DNA of 64,000 nt, taken from the NCBI GenBank assembly GCA_965234335.1, contig OZ248429.1, positions 1 through 64,000 of the forward strand. The letters are read 5' to 3'. Numbering within the stretch: the stretch's first letter is position 1; every line of letters begins with the position of its first letter. Position numbers and translations under genes: made by a program. The DNA comes from Leadbetterella lacustris. Its GTDB lineage: Bacteria > Bacteroidota > Bacteroidia > Cytophagales > Spirosomataceae. The notes beneath the pieces are model-generated. The model searched no databases. It had not been told where the DNA came from and saw nothing but the letters and a program-made list of their open reading frames with translations. This document shows positions 32,078 through 41,500 of this stretch, one piece after another.

Positions 32078-32425
32078 ATGACAGTAGCAGAATTAGTACA
32101 AAAAATCAAAACGCAAGCAGAGAACATTCAGTTTTCAGAAATTATAGAAACCGTAGATGCCAACTACAATTTCACTCCAACGGCCTTTAAAAACGGTGAA
32201 ACTATGAATGAAGCAAACCAAAACAATGGCTCATGCAAAGTATTTTCTTTTGCGAAAAACCAAAATTTAACCAAAGAAGAAACACTCGCTTGCTTTGGAG
32301 ATTATTACAGAAAAGATGTTTTGGAAAATCCAGAAAAAACTGACCATCAAAATATTAGAAATTTCGTAAATCTTGGCTGGCAAGGTATTTTTTTTGAAGG
32401 AGAGGCCTTGAGTGAGAAAATATAA
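32078..32425 (+). CDS. HopJ type III effector-family protein
   Basis: 115 residues. Members of this family (PF08888) occur in many bacteria without type III secretion, so the effector name is only historical. The conserved core is seen in FSEIIETVDANYNFTPTAFK (about 19-38), NQNNGSCKVFSFAK and ETLACFGDYYRKDVL, ending FVNLGWQGIFFEG. It is a soluble protein of unknown cellular role. It follows the broken DUF4177 gene and is convergent with uxuA, with only four bases between the stops. Confidence 0.85.
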   Translation: MTVAELVQKIKTQAENIQFSEIIETVDANYNFTPTAFKNGETMNEANQNNGSCKVFSFAKNQNLTKEETLACFGDYYRKDVLENPEKTDHQNIRNFVNLGWQGIFFEGEALSEKI

Positions 32426-32429
32426 TTTC

Positions 32430-33629
32430 TCACTCTGCCAAATGCCTACCAATAGCCATTTCCATCCCTCGGATTTCAGCTAGTCCTTTAAGTCGGCCAA
32501 TAGCCGAATAACCCGGATAAGTAGATTTTTGCAAATCATCTAACATTTGATGACCATGGTCGGGCCGCATCGGTATTTGGGCATCAGGCTGCCCAGTTCG
32601 GCGTTTTTCTTCTTTGAGAATCTCTGAAATAACACCATACATGTCTACATCACCAGCCAAATGAGCGGCTTCGTGGAATACCAAGGTGTCATATTCTGTC
32701 TCACGCTTGGTGGTGCGTAAATGTACAAAATGAATTCTATCTGCGAACTTTCTGGCCATTTTTACCAAATCGTTGTCGGCTCTAACTCCCAACGAACCTG
32801 TACAAAAAGTTATTCCGTTGGCTCTCACCGGAGAGGCATTCATGAGCATTTCTAAATCTTCCTCCGTACTCACCACCCTCGGTAATCCCAAAAGAGGAAA
32901 AGGCGGATCGTCGGGATGAATACAAAGATTTATACCCAATTCCTGTGCATAAGGTGCCACCTGAGATATGAAATAATGCAAGTTTGCTCTTAACTCGTCA
33001 GCTCCAATTTGAGCATAATTATTCAAAAGTCCTTGAAAAGTCTCTAAATGAAACGCCTCCATGGAACCAGGCAAACCCAAAAGAACAGTATTTTGCAATT
33101 CAGCTTTTTCGGCCTCGTTCATAGACTCAAATCTCGCTTTAGCAGCAACTTTAGTTTCCTCGCTATATGCGTTTTCAGAACCTGGCCTTTTCAGAATAAA
33201 CAAATCAAAAGCAGCAAAATCAGTCCAAACAAACCGCAAGGCTTTTGCTCCGTCGGGCATGGTATAGTCAAGTTTTGTTCTAGACCAATCCAGCACTGGC
33301 ATGAAATTATAGCAAACGGTTTTTATTCCGCATTTTGCTAAATTTTGCAATGAAGTCTTATAATTTTCAATATAATTTTCTCTTGACGGTAGCCCTTTTT
33401 TGATGTCTTCGTGCACAGGCAGGCTTTCAACTACCAACCATTGTAGTTCCGAAAATTTATCGTTGTCTTTTTCGATAATTGAAATTCTTTCAAGAATAGC
33501 GTTTTCTGTCCAAATATCGCCAACCGCTATCTGGTGCAGGGCTGAAACTACTCCAGTGCAGCCAGATTGACGAACATCCATTAAACTTACGGGGTCGTTG
33601 GGACCAAACCAACGCATGGTATGTATCAT
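32430..33629 (-). CDS. uxuA: Mannonate dehydratase
   Basis: 399 residues. UxuA removes water from D-mannonate to give 2-keto-3-deoxygluconate in glucuronate breakdown. The beginning MIHTMRWFGPNDPVSLMDVR with QSGCTGVVSALH is diagnostic. Metal and substrate ligands appear in LCIHPDDPPFPLLGLPRVVS (about 232-251), ITFCTGSLGVR (about 272-282), IHFVHLRTT and PMRPDHGHQML near 360. It is a single gene, convergent with the HopJ-like gene. Glucuronate could arise from the inositol oxygenase at 17.1 kb or from pectin, and uptake may be by the MFS transporter at the right edge. Confidence 0.96.
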   Translation of the reverse strand: MIHTMRWFGPNDPVSLMDVRQSGCTGVVSALHQIAVGDIWTENAILERISIIEKDNDKFSELQWLVVESLPVHEDIKKGLPSRENYIENYKTSLQNLAKCGIKTVCYNFMPVLDWSRTKLDYTMPDGAKALRFVWTDFAAFDLFILKRPGSENAYSEETKVAAKARFESMNEAEKAELQNTVLLGLPGSMEAFHLETFQGLLNNYAQIGADELRANLHYFISQVAPYAQELGINLCIHPDDPPFPLLGLPRVVSTEEDLEMLMNASPVRANGITFCTGSLGVRADNDLVKMARKFADRIHFVHLRTTKRETEYDTLVFHEAAHLAGDVDMYGVISEILKEEKRRTGQPDAQIPMRPDHGHQMLDDLQKSTYPGYSAIGRLKGLAEIRGMEMAIGRHLAE

Positions 33630-33724
33630 ATTTTTTGTTTGAATTTGAGGTAAGAATAGTTAAAATAACAAGTACTTAAATTAGGAATTTAAGGTAATAT
33701 TAGGATATTTCTAGAAAGGCAAAA

Positions 33725-34015
33725 TTAAAAATCTATTGAAATTTTCACTTTACCGCCGAGTCCTTTTTCTACAATCTCAAAAAGCGTTTTCAAGGTGATA
33801 TTGCTCCCATCATTCTCAACTCTAGATATATAGGTTCGCTTTTTATCAACTATCTTACCCAATTGTTCTTGTGTTAAATGCTTTTCCTACCTCGCTTTTC
33901 TCAGTATTAACCCTATTTTAAAAGATTCGAAATCCCTTTCTAAAACATCTCTCCTTTCAGTTCCAATTTGGCCATAGACCTCGTCTTTTATATTTTTCCA
34001 GCTTTTAGTTTCCAT
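33725..34015 (-). pseudogene. HigA-like antitoxin with an internal amber codon
   Basis: A 97-codon minus-strand frame (METKSWKNIKDEVYGQIGTE..., DFESFKIGLILRKAR) is interrupted by one TAG at 33889-33887 and continues EKHLTQEQLGKIVDKKRTYI, SRVENDGSNITLKTLFEIVE, ending GGKVKISIDF. This is a XRE antitoxin of the HigA type. The expected residue at the stop is Gln (CAG/CAA to TAG is a single C-to-T change). It overlaps the toxin gene by 10 bases, the toxin coming first as in higBA. Everything else is intact. Confidence 0.75.
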
Positions 34016-34349
34016 ATTTTTCTAAATTGTACTTTTTCATTAATCTTAAAGCCCTCTGAATTTCACTGTTAGGAGTTTTTTCAGTCTTTTTTGTAAATCC
34101 AATTAGCAAAATCACTAATTTTCCTTTGTCAAAAAAACAAAAAACTCACCAAATATTGGAGGCCAACTTTATTCTAGCCTCATATAGCCCGTTTGTGCCT
34201 TCTAAATGTTTTAAATAATTCGAAGGAATCCTTTCTAAAGTCTCAATTGCCTCAATTATTTTGAAAATCTTATCTTGAACTTTTCTATCTTGGTCTTTCA
34301 GAAAGTTAATAAAGTGATCTTCATACGCAACTACTTCACGGATTTTCAC
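34006..34349 (-). pseudogene. HigB-like toxin with an internal opal codon
   Basis: The frame starts at 34349 (MKIREVVAYEDHFINFLKDQ), runs through GTNGLYEARIKLASNIW, hits TGA, and continues VFCFFDKGKLVILLIGFTKK and EIQRALRLMKKYNLEKYGN to TAA at 34006. HigB toxins have N-x-W-R-V-F-C-F-F-D at this place, so TGA replaces an Arg codon (CGA to TGA). It is the partner of the antitoxin at 33725, and both are killed by a single nonsense change. HigB toxins cleave mRNA on the ribosome. Confidence 0.75.
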
Positions 34350-34423
34350 GATTATACAAAAGTAACTTAAAGGTTACGGTATTCAAATATTTTATCGATT
34401 ATGATTTTAGTTTACCGTTTACT

Positions 34424-35875
34424 TCAAGCATTAAATGCCAAGCCCAACTCTTCTTTATCATCAAAATGGCTTTTTATTCCTTTAATATCTTGATAGGTTT
34501 CGTGGCCTTTGCCAGCTACCAAAATAATATCTTGCGAACCAGCCAATTCCGCTGCTTTTTTGATGGCTTCTCTCCTATCCGTAATTTGCATCACCTTTCG
34601 TTTCTGCGTAATACTTACACCCGATTGCATATCTTCCAAGATATCTTCTGGTTCTTCATTTCTTGGATTGTCAGAGGTAAGTATCACTATATCAGATAAT
34701 TCACAGGCAATCTTTGCCATCAATGGTCGTTTACCTTTGTCTCGGTTTCCACCACAGCCCACCACCGTTATTACTTTTTGGTTACCTTCTCTGAGGTCTT
34801 TTATGGTTTCTAAGACGTTTTCTAAGGCATCTGGCGTATGGGCGTAATCCACTATTCCAACACGGTGGTCAGTGGCTAGTATCTGCTCAAAACGACCCGG
34901 AGGTGGTTTCAATTCAGACAAAATAGTAAGTACGTTTTCAGAATTTTCACCCAAAAGCATGGCTGTACCATAAACCGCCAAAAGATTATATGCATTGAAG
35001 TTGCCAATCAATTTAAACCAAACTTCCTGACCGTTAACATCCATTTGCAGACCAAAAAGACCGCAATCCATCACTTTACCTTTGAAGTTTCCTATGTTTT
35101 TAAGTGAATAAGAATATTTGGTGGCGGAAGTGTTTTGCAACATTACTCTGCCATTTTTATCATCGGCGTTGGTGAGTGCAAAGGCCGATTTAGGCAACAT
35201 ATCAAAAAAGCCTTTTTTGGCTTTTATGTAATTATCAAATGTCAAATGAAAATCGAGGTGATCTTGCGTGATGTTGGTGAAAATACCTCCAGCAAAGCTC
35301 AAGCCCGAGATTCGTTGCATTTCTACTGCATGAGAGCTCACCTCCATAAAGACATAGACACAGCCTTTTTGGTGCATTATGCTCAGTAGTTCATTAATTT
35401 TTACAGAATCTGGCGTGGTGTGTGTGGAAGGAATAATTTCGTCTTCCACCTGATTCTGAACCGTAGAAAGCATTCCACATTTATAACCCAATTTTCTAAA
35501 AAGGTTAAAAAGCAAGGTGGCAATAGATGTTTTGCCATTTGTGCCGGTCACCCCAACCAAGGTTATATTTCTTGACGGATTCCCGTAAAAATTACCTGCT
35601 GCAATGCCCATGCATTTGGCCGAATTTTCTACCAAAATATAAGTAATGTTTTCTGCCAAAAGTTCTGGAAATCTCTCGCACAGAATTGCCGTAGCACCTG
35701 TTTCTATTGCTTTTTGAATAAAATCATGGCCATCAACTTGCGTGCCTGGAACAGCCACAAACAGCGTATTAGCCTCTATCTTTCTAGAATCAAACTCGAT
35801 TTTTGATATTTCTATATCCGTTCTGCCCGATACAGATTTGAGAGGAATTGTATATAAAAGTTCGCTTAGAAGCAT
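34424..35875 (-). CDS. murE: UDP-N-acetylmuramoyl-tripeptide synthetase (MurE)
   Basis: 483 residues. MurE adds the third amino acid, here by motif meso-diaminopimelate, to UDP-MurNAc-L-Ala-D-Glu in the cytoplasm. The Mur ligase ATP loop GVTGTNGKTSIATLLF lies at about 108-123, and VGCGGNRDKGKRP with the DNPRNEEPEDI motif that recognises diaminopimelate is near 375-415. It ends VAGKGHETYQ. It stands alone rather than in a dcw cluster with ftsI and mraY, the usual Bacteroidota arrangement. Whether it is the only copy is not visible here. Confidence 0.96.
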   Translation of the reverse strand: MLLSELLYTIPLKSVSGRTDIEISKIEFDSRKIEANTLFVAVPGTQVDGHDFIQKAIETGATAILCERFPELLAENITYILVENSAKCMGIAAGNFYGNPSRNITLVGVTGTNGKTSIATLLFNLFRKLGYKCGMLSTVQNQVEDEIIPSTHTTPDSVKINELLSIMHQKGCVYVFMEVSSHAVEMQRISGLSFAGGIFTNITQDHLDFHLTFDNYIKAKKGFFDMLPKSAFALTNADDKNGRVMLQNTSATKYSYSLKNIGNFKGKVMDCGLFGLQMDVNGQEVWFKLIGNFNAYNLLAVYGTAMLLGENSENVLTILSELKPPPGRFEQILATDHRVGIVDYAHTPDALENVLETIKDLREGNQKVITVVGCGGNRDKGKRPLMAKIACELSDIVILTSDNPRNEEPEDILEDMQSGVSITQKRKVMQITDRREAIKKAAELAGSQDIILVAGKGHETYQDIKGIKSHFDDKEELGLAFNA

Positions 35876-36828
35876 CTGAAAGTAAATTTCTGGTAAATAT
35901 AATTTAGTATTTCTAATGGGAACAGAAATTCAGAGCAATTCTAAGAATTTAATTTATCATTTAATCAAAAAAACATAATTTGACGTAAACAACCCAGATT
36001 TTTCTTTAACCTAAAAATATAGCACAATTATGTCTCCTTGATAACAGCCTGTCTCGCAAATTTCTCTAACTCATTTATTAATTTACCTTAGATTATCAGT
36101 GACACTTCCATTTTGGATCCGAAATACTTGACAGCAGAATTTGTTGAGGCAAAGGCCACTCTTCTTATTTTCCAACATTTGGGAATCTTAACGGTAGTCC
36201 TCGCTTTCAGTTGCTGAGTAAACAAAAAAAAGTCGTGTCTTTATTTTACTTATATCGGCTTTTACCTATTCCTTCCCTACTTTTTAAGTTAGATTGGTTG
36301 ATAATTATTATAGGTTCTTGGCATTAAAATTTGTGGTGAGATATGGTTTGGCACCTGACTTAGGCATTGGTATGGTGAACTTTTCACGAAAGGAAAAACT
36401 AGTTTGTACGTAGTATTAATTACTGCTGTACAATTTAGTGCAGTCTTGCTTTTGAGTTTTGAATAAAATATTCGAAACTATTCAAGTCAATTTAGGGAAT
36501 TTTATAAATTTGGTTAAAATCGAACTGAAGATAAGCATTTGTTATTAAAAAGACTCAAATTTCGATTACTCAACTTTGTTTAACTTACTTTTTTTTAGAA
36601 TTTTGCATTATTAATGCAAAGGTAAATTAGCAATGTATTGATTCTTTTAAACTAATTGCTGAATTTGAAACTGAATAGTTACACGACTTAAAAATCGATA
36701 TAAATAATCGTTTAGCAACTATCCATTTTTGTATTTTTTCAATAACCATCAATTGAGGCTAGCTTTAGTTGGATGAACGTAGTTTATAATTCAAAAAAAG
36801 TAATTGTTAACAAAAACATACAAATAAA
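35876..36828. other. Long gene-free region (about 950 bp)
   Basis: AT-rich with stop codons in all frames. A plus-strand stretch at about 36310-36410 reads FLALKFVVRYGLAPDLGIGM and could be the ghost of a membrane-protein gene, but I do not recognise it. It holds the divergent promoters of murE and the CPBP protease gene; no clear consensus is seen. Confidence 0.4.
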
Positions 36829-37689
36829 ATGAAGAAAATAATTTTAGAGGTTCTCAGTTTTATAAAAAATCCAGATGATCAAAGAATTGAAAATTGGAGT
36901 TTAAAAACAAATATAAAATACATATTTTATATTTTGTTTTTTGAGTTTATCCTAAATATGGTTGTCATTAATGCGATAATCTACGTGATTAATAAAATAG
37001 AACCCATCGTTACCAATACAAGAATTATATATGAAGACAACAAGCTTTTACCCATGTTAATTGCGGCGTCACTTTGGGCTCCATTGATTGAAGAAGTTAT
37101 TTTTAGACTCGGACTGAGATACAACAAATTTTATTCAGTTTTCATCAATAGAAAAAGATGGGATTTTATCTTCAGATTCCTAGTATATTTTACTGTTTTA
37201 GCTTTTGGTTTTGTGCACAGTGTGAATTTTTTAAATGATTCCACCTTTTTTTATTGGGTTCTTCCCTTGCTTGTGGCTACTCAAACTATCGGCGGGTTTA
37301 TATTGACGTTTTTAAGAGTTAGATTTAACTTTATTTCATCCCTTTTCGCTCATGTATTGTGGAATTTTTCGATGATGTTAATTTTCATAGTCAGTCCGTA
37401 TTTTTTCAAGCCTTATGTAAAAGAAAATGAAAGTTATTCTGTAAAAATTGAACAGCTAAGCTACAGCCAAGTTGAACTACAAAAATTTGAAGTAGATTCT
37501 TCTGCTAACAAAGTATTTAAGCTAAAAATCAATGAATATTCCTTGAATCATGTTTTGGATACACTATTTCAACATGAAAGATTACTTGAGGATTATGTGA
37601 TCAATCTTCACTTTGAATCCAAAAAAGGCACAAGCAAAGAAGACCTAAAAAAACTTCTTTTGGAATACGATAAAGAAGAAAATCAGTAA
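36829..37689 (+). CDS. CPBP-family intramembrane metalloprotease
   Basis: 286 residues with about six membrane helices in the first 200. The CPBP (Abi/CAAX-processing) motifs are present: APLIEEVIFRLGLRY with the EE-x-x-x-R signature (about 87-101), FGFVHSVNF with catalytic His (about 127-135), and FAHVLWNFSMM (about 181-191). A soluble charged tail of about 90 residues follows, which is longer than in many relatives. The substrate is unknown; relatives process prenylated or bacteriocin-related peptides. It is monocistronic. Confidence 0.88.
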   Translation: MKKIILEVLSFIKNPDDQRIENWSLKTNIKYIFYILFFEFILNMVVINAIIYVINKIEPIVTNTRIIYEDNKLLPMLIAASLWAPLIEEVIFRLGLRYNKFYSVFINRKRWDFIFRFLVYFTVLAFGFVHSVNFLNDSTFFYWVLPLLVATQTIGGFILTFLRVRFNFISSLFAHVLWNFSMMLIFIVSPYFFKPYVKENESYSVKIEQLSYSQVELQKFEVDSSANKVFKLKINEYSLNHVLDTLFQHERLLEDYVINLHFESKKGTSKEDLKKLLLEYDKEENQ

Positions 37690-38247
37690 AAATAATTGAA
37701 TCCTAAGCTGAATTTTTGTTCCGTGAATTCATCGTAAACAAAAGATTTTCGAATCGAGGGCAAGGTGACATCCAGCCGTTAAGAATCTCTAATTTAGGAC
37801 TTCCCAAATCAAATTCATTGAATTGGGCAAATAATATATTTTAGAAAACATAAAACCAGTATTCAACAAAAATCTGCACAACTTTCAGCACCCAATCTGT
37901 CAATAAATCAAGAGTTTATTCGATGTTTTATTAACCCAACTTCCAATCAGACCCAACCAATAAACCGAAACGGTTTTATCGCTTATTTCTCAGTATCAGT
38001 AGAAATGATAAGTGATAAAAGTATCGCTTATAGGTGTGTTCTACTTTAGCCTTTCAACAATCCCGCTATCGAAGGTTCTAGCCTTGATACAGCGAGTTTT
38101 ATTTGGATTCTTCGAAATACCAAAATAAAATTAACCTTTTTACGCTCGCCTGAACTAACCCTTTGCTCTCAATAACAAAATTGAATTGAGTATTGGTATT
38201 CTTCCAAAAACCTTTGTAATTTAGCAGATATTTCAACCTCATTTTCT
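37690..38247. other. Gene-free region (about 560 bp)
   Basis: AT-rich, with stops in all frames. No repeat family of this window occurs in it and no gene remnant is recognised. Confidence 0.4.
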
Positions 38248-40026
38248 ATGAAAAAGATACTATTCACCCTCTTGGTATTTAGTTATATTTCTAAAGCACA
38301 ACTGCCGCAATTCAACATCCCTGCTGCCAATGCTACCAAAAAGAAAACCTACTGTAACCCCATGGATGTCAATTACCAGTACAATTGGGAGCAGGTGAAT
38401 GACAAAATCTCATACAGAAGTGGAGCCGACCCAGTTGTGATAAATCATAAGGGTGAATATTACCTTTTCCATACCATTCAGGGAGGCTATTGGCACTCGA
38501 AAGACCTCTCAGACTGGCGATACATAAAACCTAGTCGTTGGCCTATGGAAGATATGTGTGCACCTGCAGCTTGGAGCAAAGACGATACATTGTTTCTGTT
38601 CCAATCAACATTTCAGCAACGTCCGATTTTCTATAGCACCCAACCCAAAACCGGAAAACTGGAGTTTTATAACCGTTGGTTACCTCAACTACCTAAAGAC
38701 GTTGGCCCATGGGATCCGGCTCTTTTTTATGATGAAGACCTGAAAGAATGGTATATATATTGGGGCTCTTCTAATACCTACCCGCTTTTCGGAGCTCAGC
38801 TTGACAAAGACAAAAAACTCACTTACAAAGGCGACTATAAGCCATTTATATACCTAGACCCCGTAAATCACGGTTGGGAACGCTTCGGACAAGACCACAA
38901 ATCAGACATTACGCCATTCACCGAGGGAGCGTGGATGACCAAACACAATGGCAAATATTACCTACAATACGGTGCCCCAGGAACCGAGTACAACGTCTAC
39001 GCCAATGGCACTTATGTAGGCGACCACCCGCTGGGGCCGTTCAAGTATGCCCCTTACAATCCGATATCGTACAAACCGGGCGGCTTTATGCAAGGCATGG
39101 GCCATGGATGTACCTTCAAAGACAATTTTGGCAACTACTGGAATATGGGTACGCCATGGATAGCCGTAAACTGGAATTTTGAGCGAAGAATTGAGATGGT
39201 ACCTACGGCATTTGACAAAGATGGACAGATGTTCGCAAACACCCGTTTTGCCGATTTTCCACACAAATTGCCTACTAAAAAATGGACCAATAAAGACGAA
39301 CTATTTACGGGTTGGATGTTGCTTTCGTACAAAAAACCAACGAAATCTTCATCACAAAAAGAGGACAAATTCAGCTCGAATTTGGTAACGGATGAAAACC
39401 CAAGAACTTTCTGGGTGGCTAATACCAACAAAACTAACGAGTGGCTGAGCATAGACCTCGAAAAAGTTTGCACCGTAAATGCTCTGCAAATCAACTACAC
39501 TGATTATAAGTCTGACATATATGATTCGGCACTCCCGAAAGTGTATATTCAATACAGAATTTACAGTTCTTTAGATGGTAAAAATTGGACAAAAATAGAA
39601 GACAATACCAACGAAAAACGCGACCGACCAAATGCATATATAGAATTGTCAAAAGCGGTAAAAGCTCGATACATAAAGTTTGAGAATGTGCACGTTCCGA
39701 TGCCAAATTTGGCTGTGAGCGATATCAGAGTTTTTGGCAACGGCGGAGGAAATGCACCCGAAACACCAAAAAACCTTGAAGCCAAACGGGATACCGACGA
39801 ACGCAACGCATTCATAAAATGGGAGAAAGTAGAAGGAGCCGTAGGCTACAACATTTTGTGGGGCATAGCATCCGACAAACTCTACCAAACCTACCAAATT
39901 TGGGCAGACGAACCTTCGGAAAAAGAAATCAGAGCCTTGAATGTTGGCGTAAAATATTATTTCGCCATTGAGGCATTTAATGAAAATGGGGTCAATAGGG
40001 TGAGTGAGGTGAAGGGTGGGATTTGA
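38248..40026 (+). CDS. Secreted glycoside hydrolase family 43-like protein with F5/8-type and FN3 domains
   Basis: 592 residues. A signal peptide (MKKILFTLLVFSYISKAQ) leads into a five-bladed propeller typical of GH43 (about 20-350). The candidate catalytic Asp is in YRSGADPVVINHKGEYYLFH (about 57-76), and the pK-modulating Asp is in GPWDPALF (about 152-159). It is followed by an F5/8-type C (discoidin, CBM32-like) domain (about 375-500, DENPRTFWVANTNKTNEWLS) and a fibronectin type III domain (about 505-592). GH43 enzymes cut arabinose, xylose or galactose linkages in plant-wall glycans. The exact substrate cannot be deduced. No SusCD pair is adjacent. Confidence 0.82.
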   Translation: MKKILFTLLVFSYISKAQLPQFNIPAANATKKKTYCNPMDVNYQYNWEQVNDKISYRSGADPVVINHKGEYYLFHTIQGGYWHSKDLSDWRYIKPSRWPMEDMCAPAAWSKDDTLFLFQSTFQQRPIFYSTQPKTGKLEFYNRWLPQLPKDVGPWDPALFYDEDLKEWYIYWGSSNTYPLFGAQLDKDKKLTYKGDYKPFIYLDPVNHGWERFGQDHKSDITPFTEGAWMTKHNGKYYLQYGAPGTEYNVYANGTYVGDHPLGPFKYAPYNPISYKPGGFMQGMGHGCTFKDNFGNYWNMGTPWIAVNWNFERRIEMVPTAFDKDGQMFANTRFADFPHKLPTKKWTNKDELFTGWMLLSYKKPTKSSSQKEDKFSSNLVTDENPRTFWVANTNKTNEWLSIDLEKVCTVNALQINYTDYKSDIYDSALPKVYIQYRIYSSLDGKNWTKIEDNTNEKRDRPNAYIELSKAVKARYIKFENVHVPMPNLAVSDIRVFGNGGGNAPETPKNLEAKRDTDERNAFIKWEKVEGAVGYNILWGIASDKLYQTYQIWADEPSEKEIRALNVGVKYYFAIEAFNENGVNRVSEVKGGI

Positions 40027-40030
40027 GGGG

Positions 40031-40318
40031 TTATTTTTTACGTCTTTTTCTATTGTCGTAAAAATTCAAAATTACAATCACATCTCCTTTAACTTTATAA
40101 AACACAGTTGTATTCTTGGTGAGCACGAAACCTCTGATATCTTTCTTTGTGTTTTCCAAAACTCCCATCTCTGGAAACTCAGACAAAATATTTAAAAATA
40201 AAGATGCCTTTCGAACATATGTTTTGGCAGTAGTTTCACCCCAATCTTCAAATAAATATGTGATAATTTTGTCAAAATTTTTTGTTGCCGCCTTTGACCA
40301 TCTTAACTCTAAAGCCAT
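40031..40318 (-). CDS. RelE/ParE-family toxin
   Basis: 95 residues with the family layout: an N-terminal helix ELRWSKAATKNFDKIITYLF, a second helix TAKTYVRKASLFLNILSEFP, then strands RGFVLTKNTTVFYKVKGD and VIVILNFYDNRKR, the YxxxxxxIxIxxxFDxRxxP-like end of ParE/RelE. Toxins of this family cut mRNA on the ribosome (RelE) or poison gyrase (ParE). The start overlaps the stop of the antitoxin gene by 10 bases. Both genes are intact, so this is the most complete such pair in the window. Confidence 0.85.
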   Translation of the reverse strand: MALELRWSKAATKNFDKIITYLFEDWGETTAKTYVRKASLFLNILSEFPEMGVLENTKKDIRGFVLTKNTTVFYKVKGDVIVILNFYDNRKRRKK

Positions 40319-40551
40319 TTCTGATACTTATCAAAAGCTACTTCATTTGAAACTGTATTTTCTAAATCATCTGTTTCTTGGTCAATTTCGAGCAACTCTT
40401 TTTGTTCCAAATCACTTAATTTACTCCATAAATTACCTAAATTTGAGTTATTAGCATTTAAAAGAACCTCGTAAAACTTTTGCAAAAGTTGCTCATTATC
40501 AATCCTATCGATTAAAGAATGAAAATTCGATCTCAATTCTAGAGAGCTCAT
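40309..40551 (-). CDS. Antitoxin of the RelE/ParE pair
   Basis: 80 residues, all helical and acidic: LELRSNFHSLIDRIDNEQLL, FYEVLLNANNS, LSDLEQKELLEIDQETDDLE, ending FDKYQKWL. This arrangement is typical for the antitoxins encoded directly upstream of ParE-like toxins in Bacteroidota. It presumably masks the toxin through its acidic C-terminal half. A DNA-binding domain is not obvious, so autoregulation is uncertain. Confidence 0.75.
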   Translation of the reverse strand: MSSLELRSNFHSLIDRIDNEQLLQKFYEVLLNANNSNLGNLWSKLSDLEQKELLEIDQETDDLENTVSNEVAFDKYQKWL

Positions 40552-40609
40552 AGTTTTATTAATTAATATTCAAAAAAACATCAGTAAATTAAAAGAATAA
40601 ATTCTACTT

Positions 40610-41353
40610 TCACAACTGCGAATACTTCAGCGGCTTCAAAAACACGCGATGAATGTTCGAAACAGTATTGGCATATTCTGGTAATTTTGAGATGCGTTTC
40701 CATTCTGGATGGTCAGAGAATTTCTTCCAATTGGCATCACGCTCAGCCAAATCTTTAAAGGCAAGCATATAAGTGAGGCAGGGCATTTGTGGACCTGCTA
40801 TTTTTTCTCCAAACATAACCGAATGAAGCCCAGTTTCCTTAAAAATTTGCAGCTCGCCTTCGTTAAACATCTTTATTTTTCTTTGGTAAGCATCTTCAAT
40901 GTAGCCTTCGTAGGTTCGAAGTTCAAAAACCATCGACCCAGCTTTTGGTTTAACCATTTGTGGAATTCCTGTAAAAGCATTGAAAAACGAAGTCTCATAC
41001 CTACTAAATGGCACTTTATCTTGGGTAATGCCATTATATTCCGCAGAATTTTCTGTAAAAACTTTATCAGAATTCACAGCCTTGTTTACCATTTCATAAG
41101 CCGACATGCTCTCATAAGGAATCAATACATATATTTTGGCAGGATTGTCTTGGCTCCACTCTTCAAAAGCTCCAATGTTTTTAATGCCTTGTCTGTTCAA
41201 AGCAGCAATCAGACCTTTTTCTAGATAATTGTGCAGTCCAGCAGCCGGCGAGCCAAACTTCATGGTGTAAACACGCAGCTCGTAAAATTCACGTTGGGCA
41301 GAAACCGAAATAGCAACAAAGACGAAAACGAATAAGAAAAGGTATTTTTTCAT
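40610..41353 (-). CDS. NIPSNAP-family exported protein
   Basis: 247 residues from the ATG at 41353. This start gives a proper signal peptide (MKKYLFLFVFVFVAISVSAQ); the longer frame from 41461 would bury it. Two ferredoxin-like NIPSNAP repeats follow: FYELRVYTMKFG with EEWSQDNPAKIYVLIPYESM (about 22-90), and VFELRTYEGYIEDAYQRKIK with MFGEKIAGPQMPCLTYMLAF (about 135-235). Bacteroidota keep many periplasmic NIPSNAP paralogues of unknown role. It is divergent from the flippase gene. Confidence 0.88.
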   Translation of the reverse strand: MKKYLFLFVFVFVAISVSAQREFYELRVYTMKFGSPAAGLHNYLEKGLIAALNRQGIKNIGAFEEWSQDNPAKIYVLIPYESMSAYEMVNKAVNSDKVFTENSAEYNGITQDKVPFSRYETSFFNAFTGIPQMVKPKAGSMVFELRTYEGYIEDAYQRKIKMFNEGELQIFKETGLHSVMFGEKIAGPQMPCLTYMLAFKDLAERDANWKKFSDHPEWKRISKLPEYANTVSNIHRVFLKPLKYSQL

Positions 41354-41500
41354 TTTTTGGTTTGAATAAATTGAAGCGTAAAAGTATAAAAAACCTTTGG
41401 CCTTTCGAGCAATTAGTGTTAGCAAACTCAAAATCGTAGAATGTTTTGCATTCTTGACCAAAAATTCGGAACATTGCGGCTCAATTTTGAATCTTTATAA

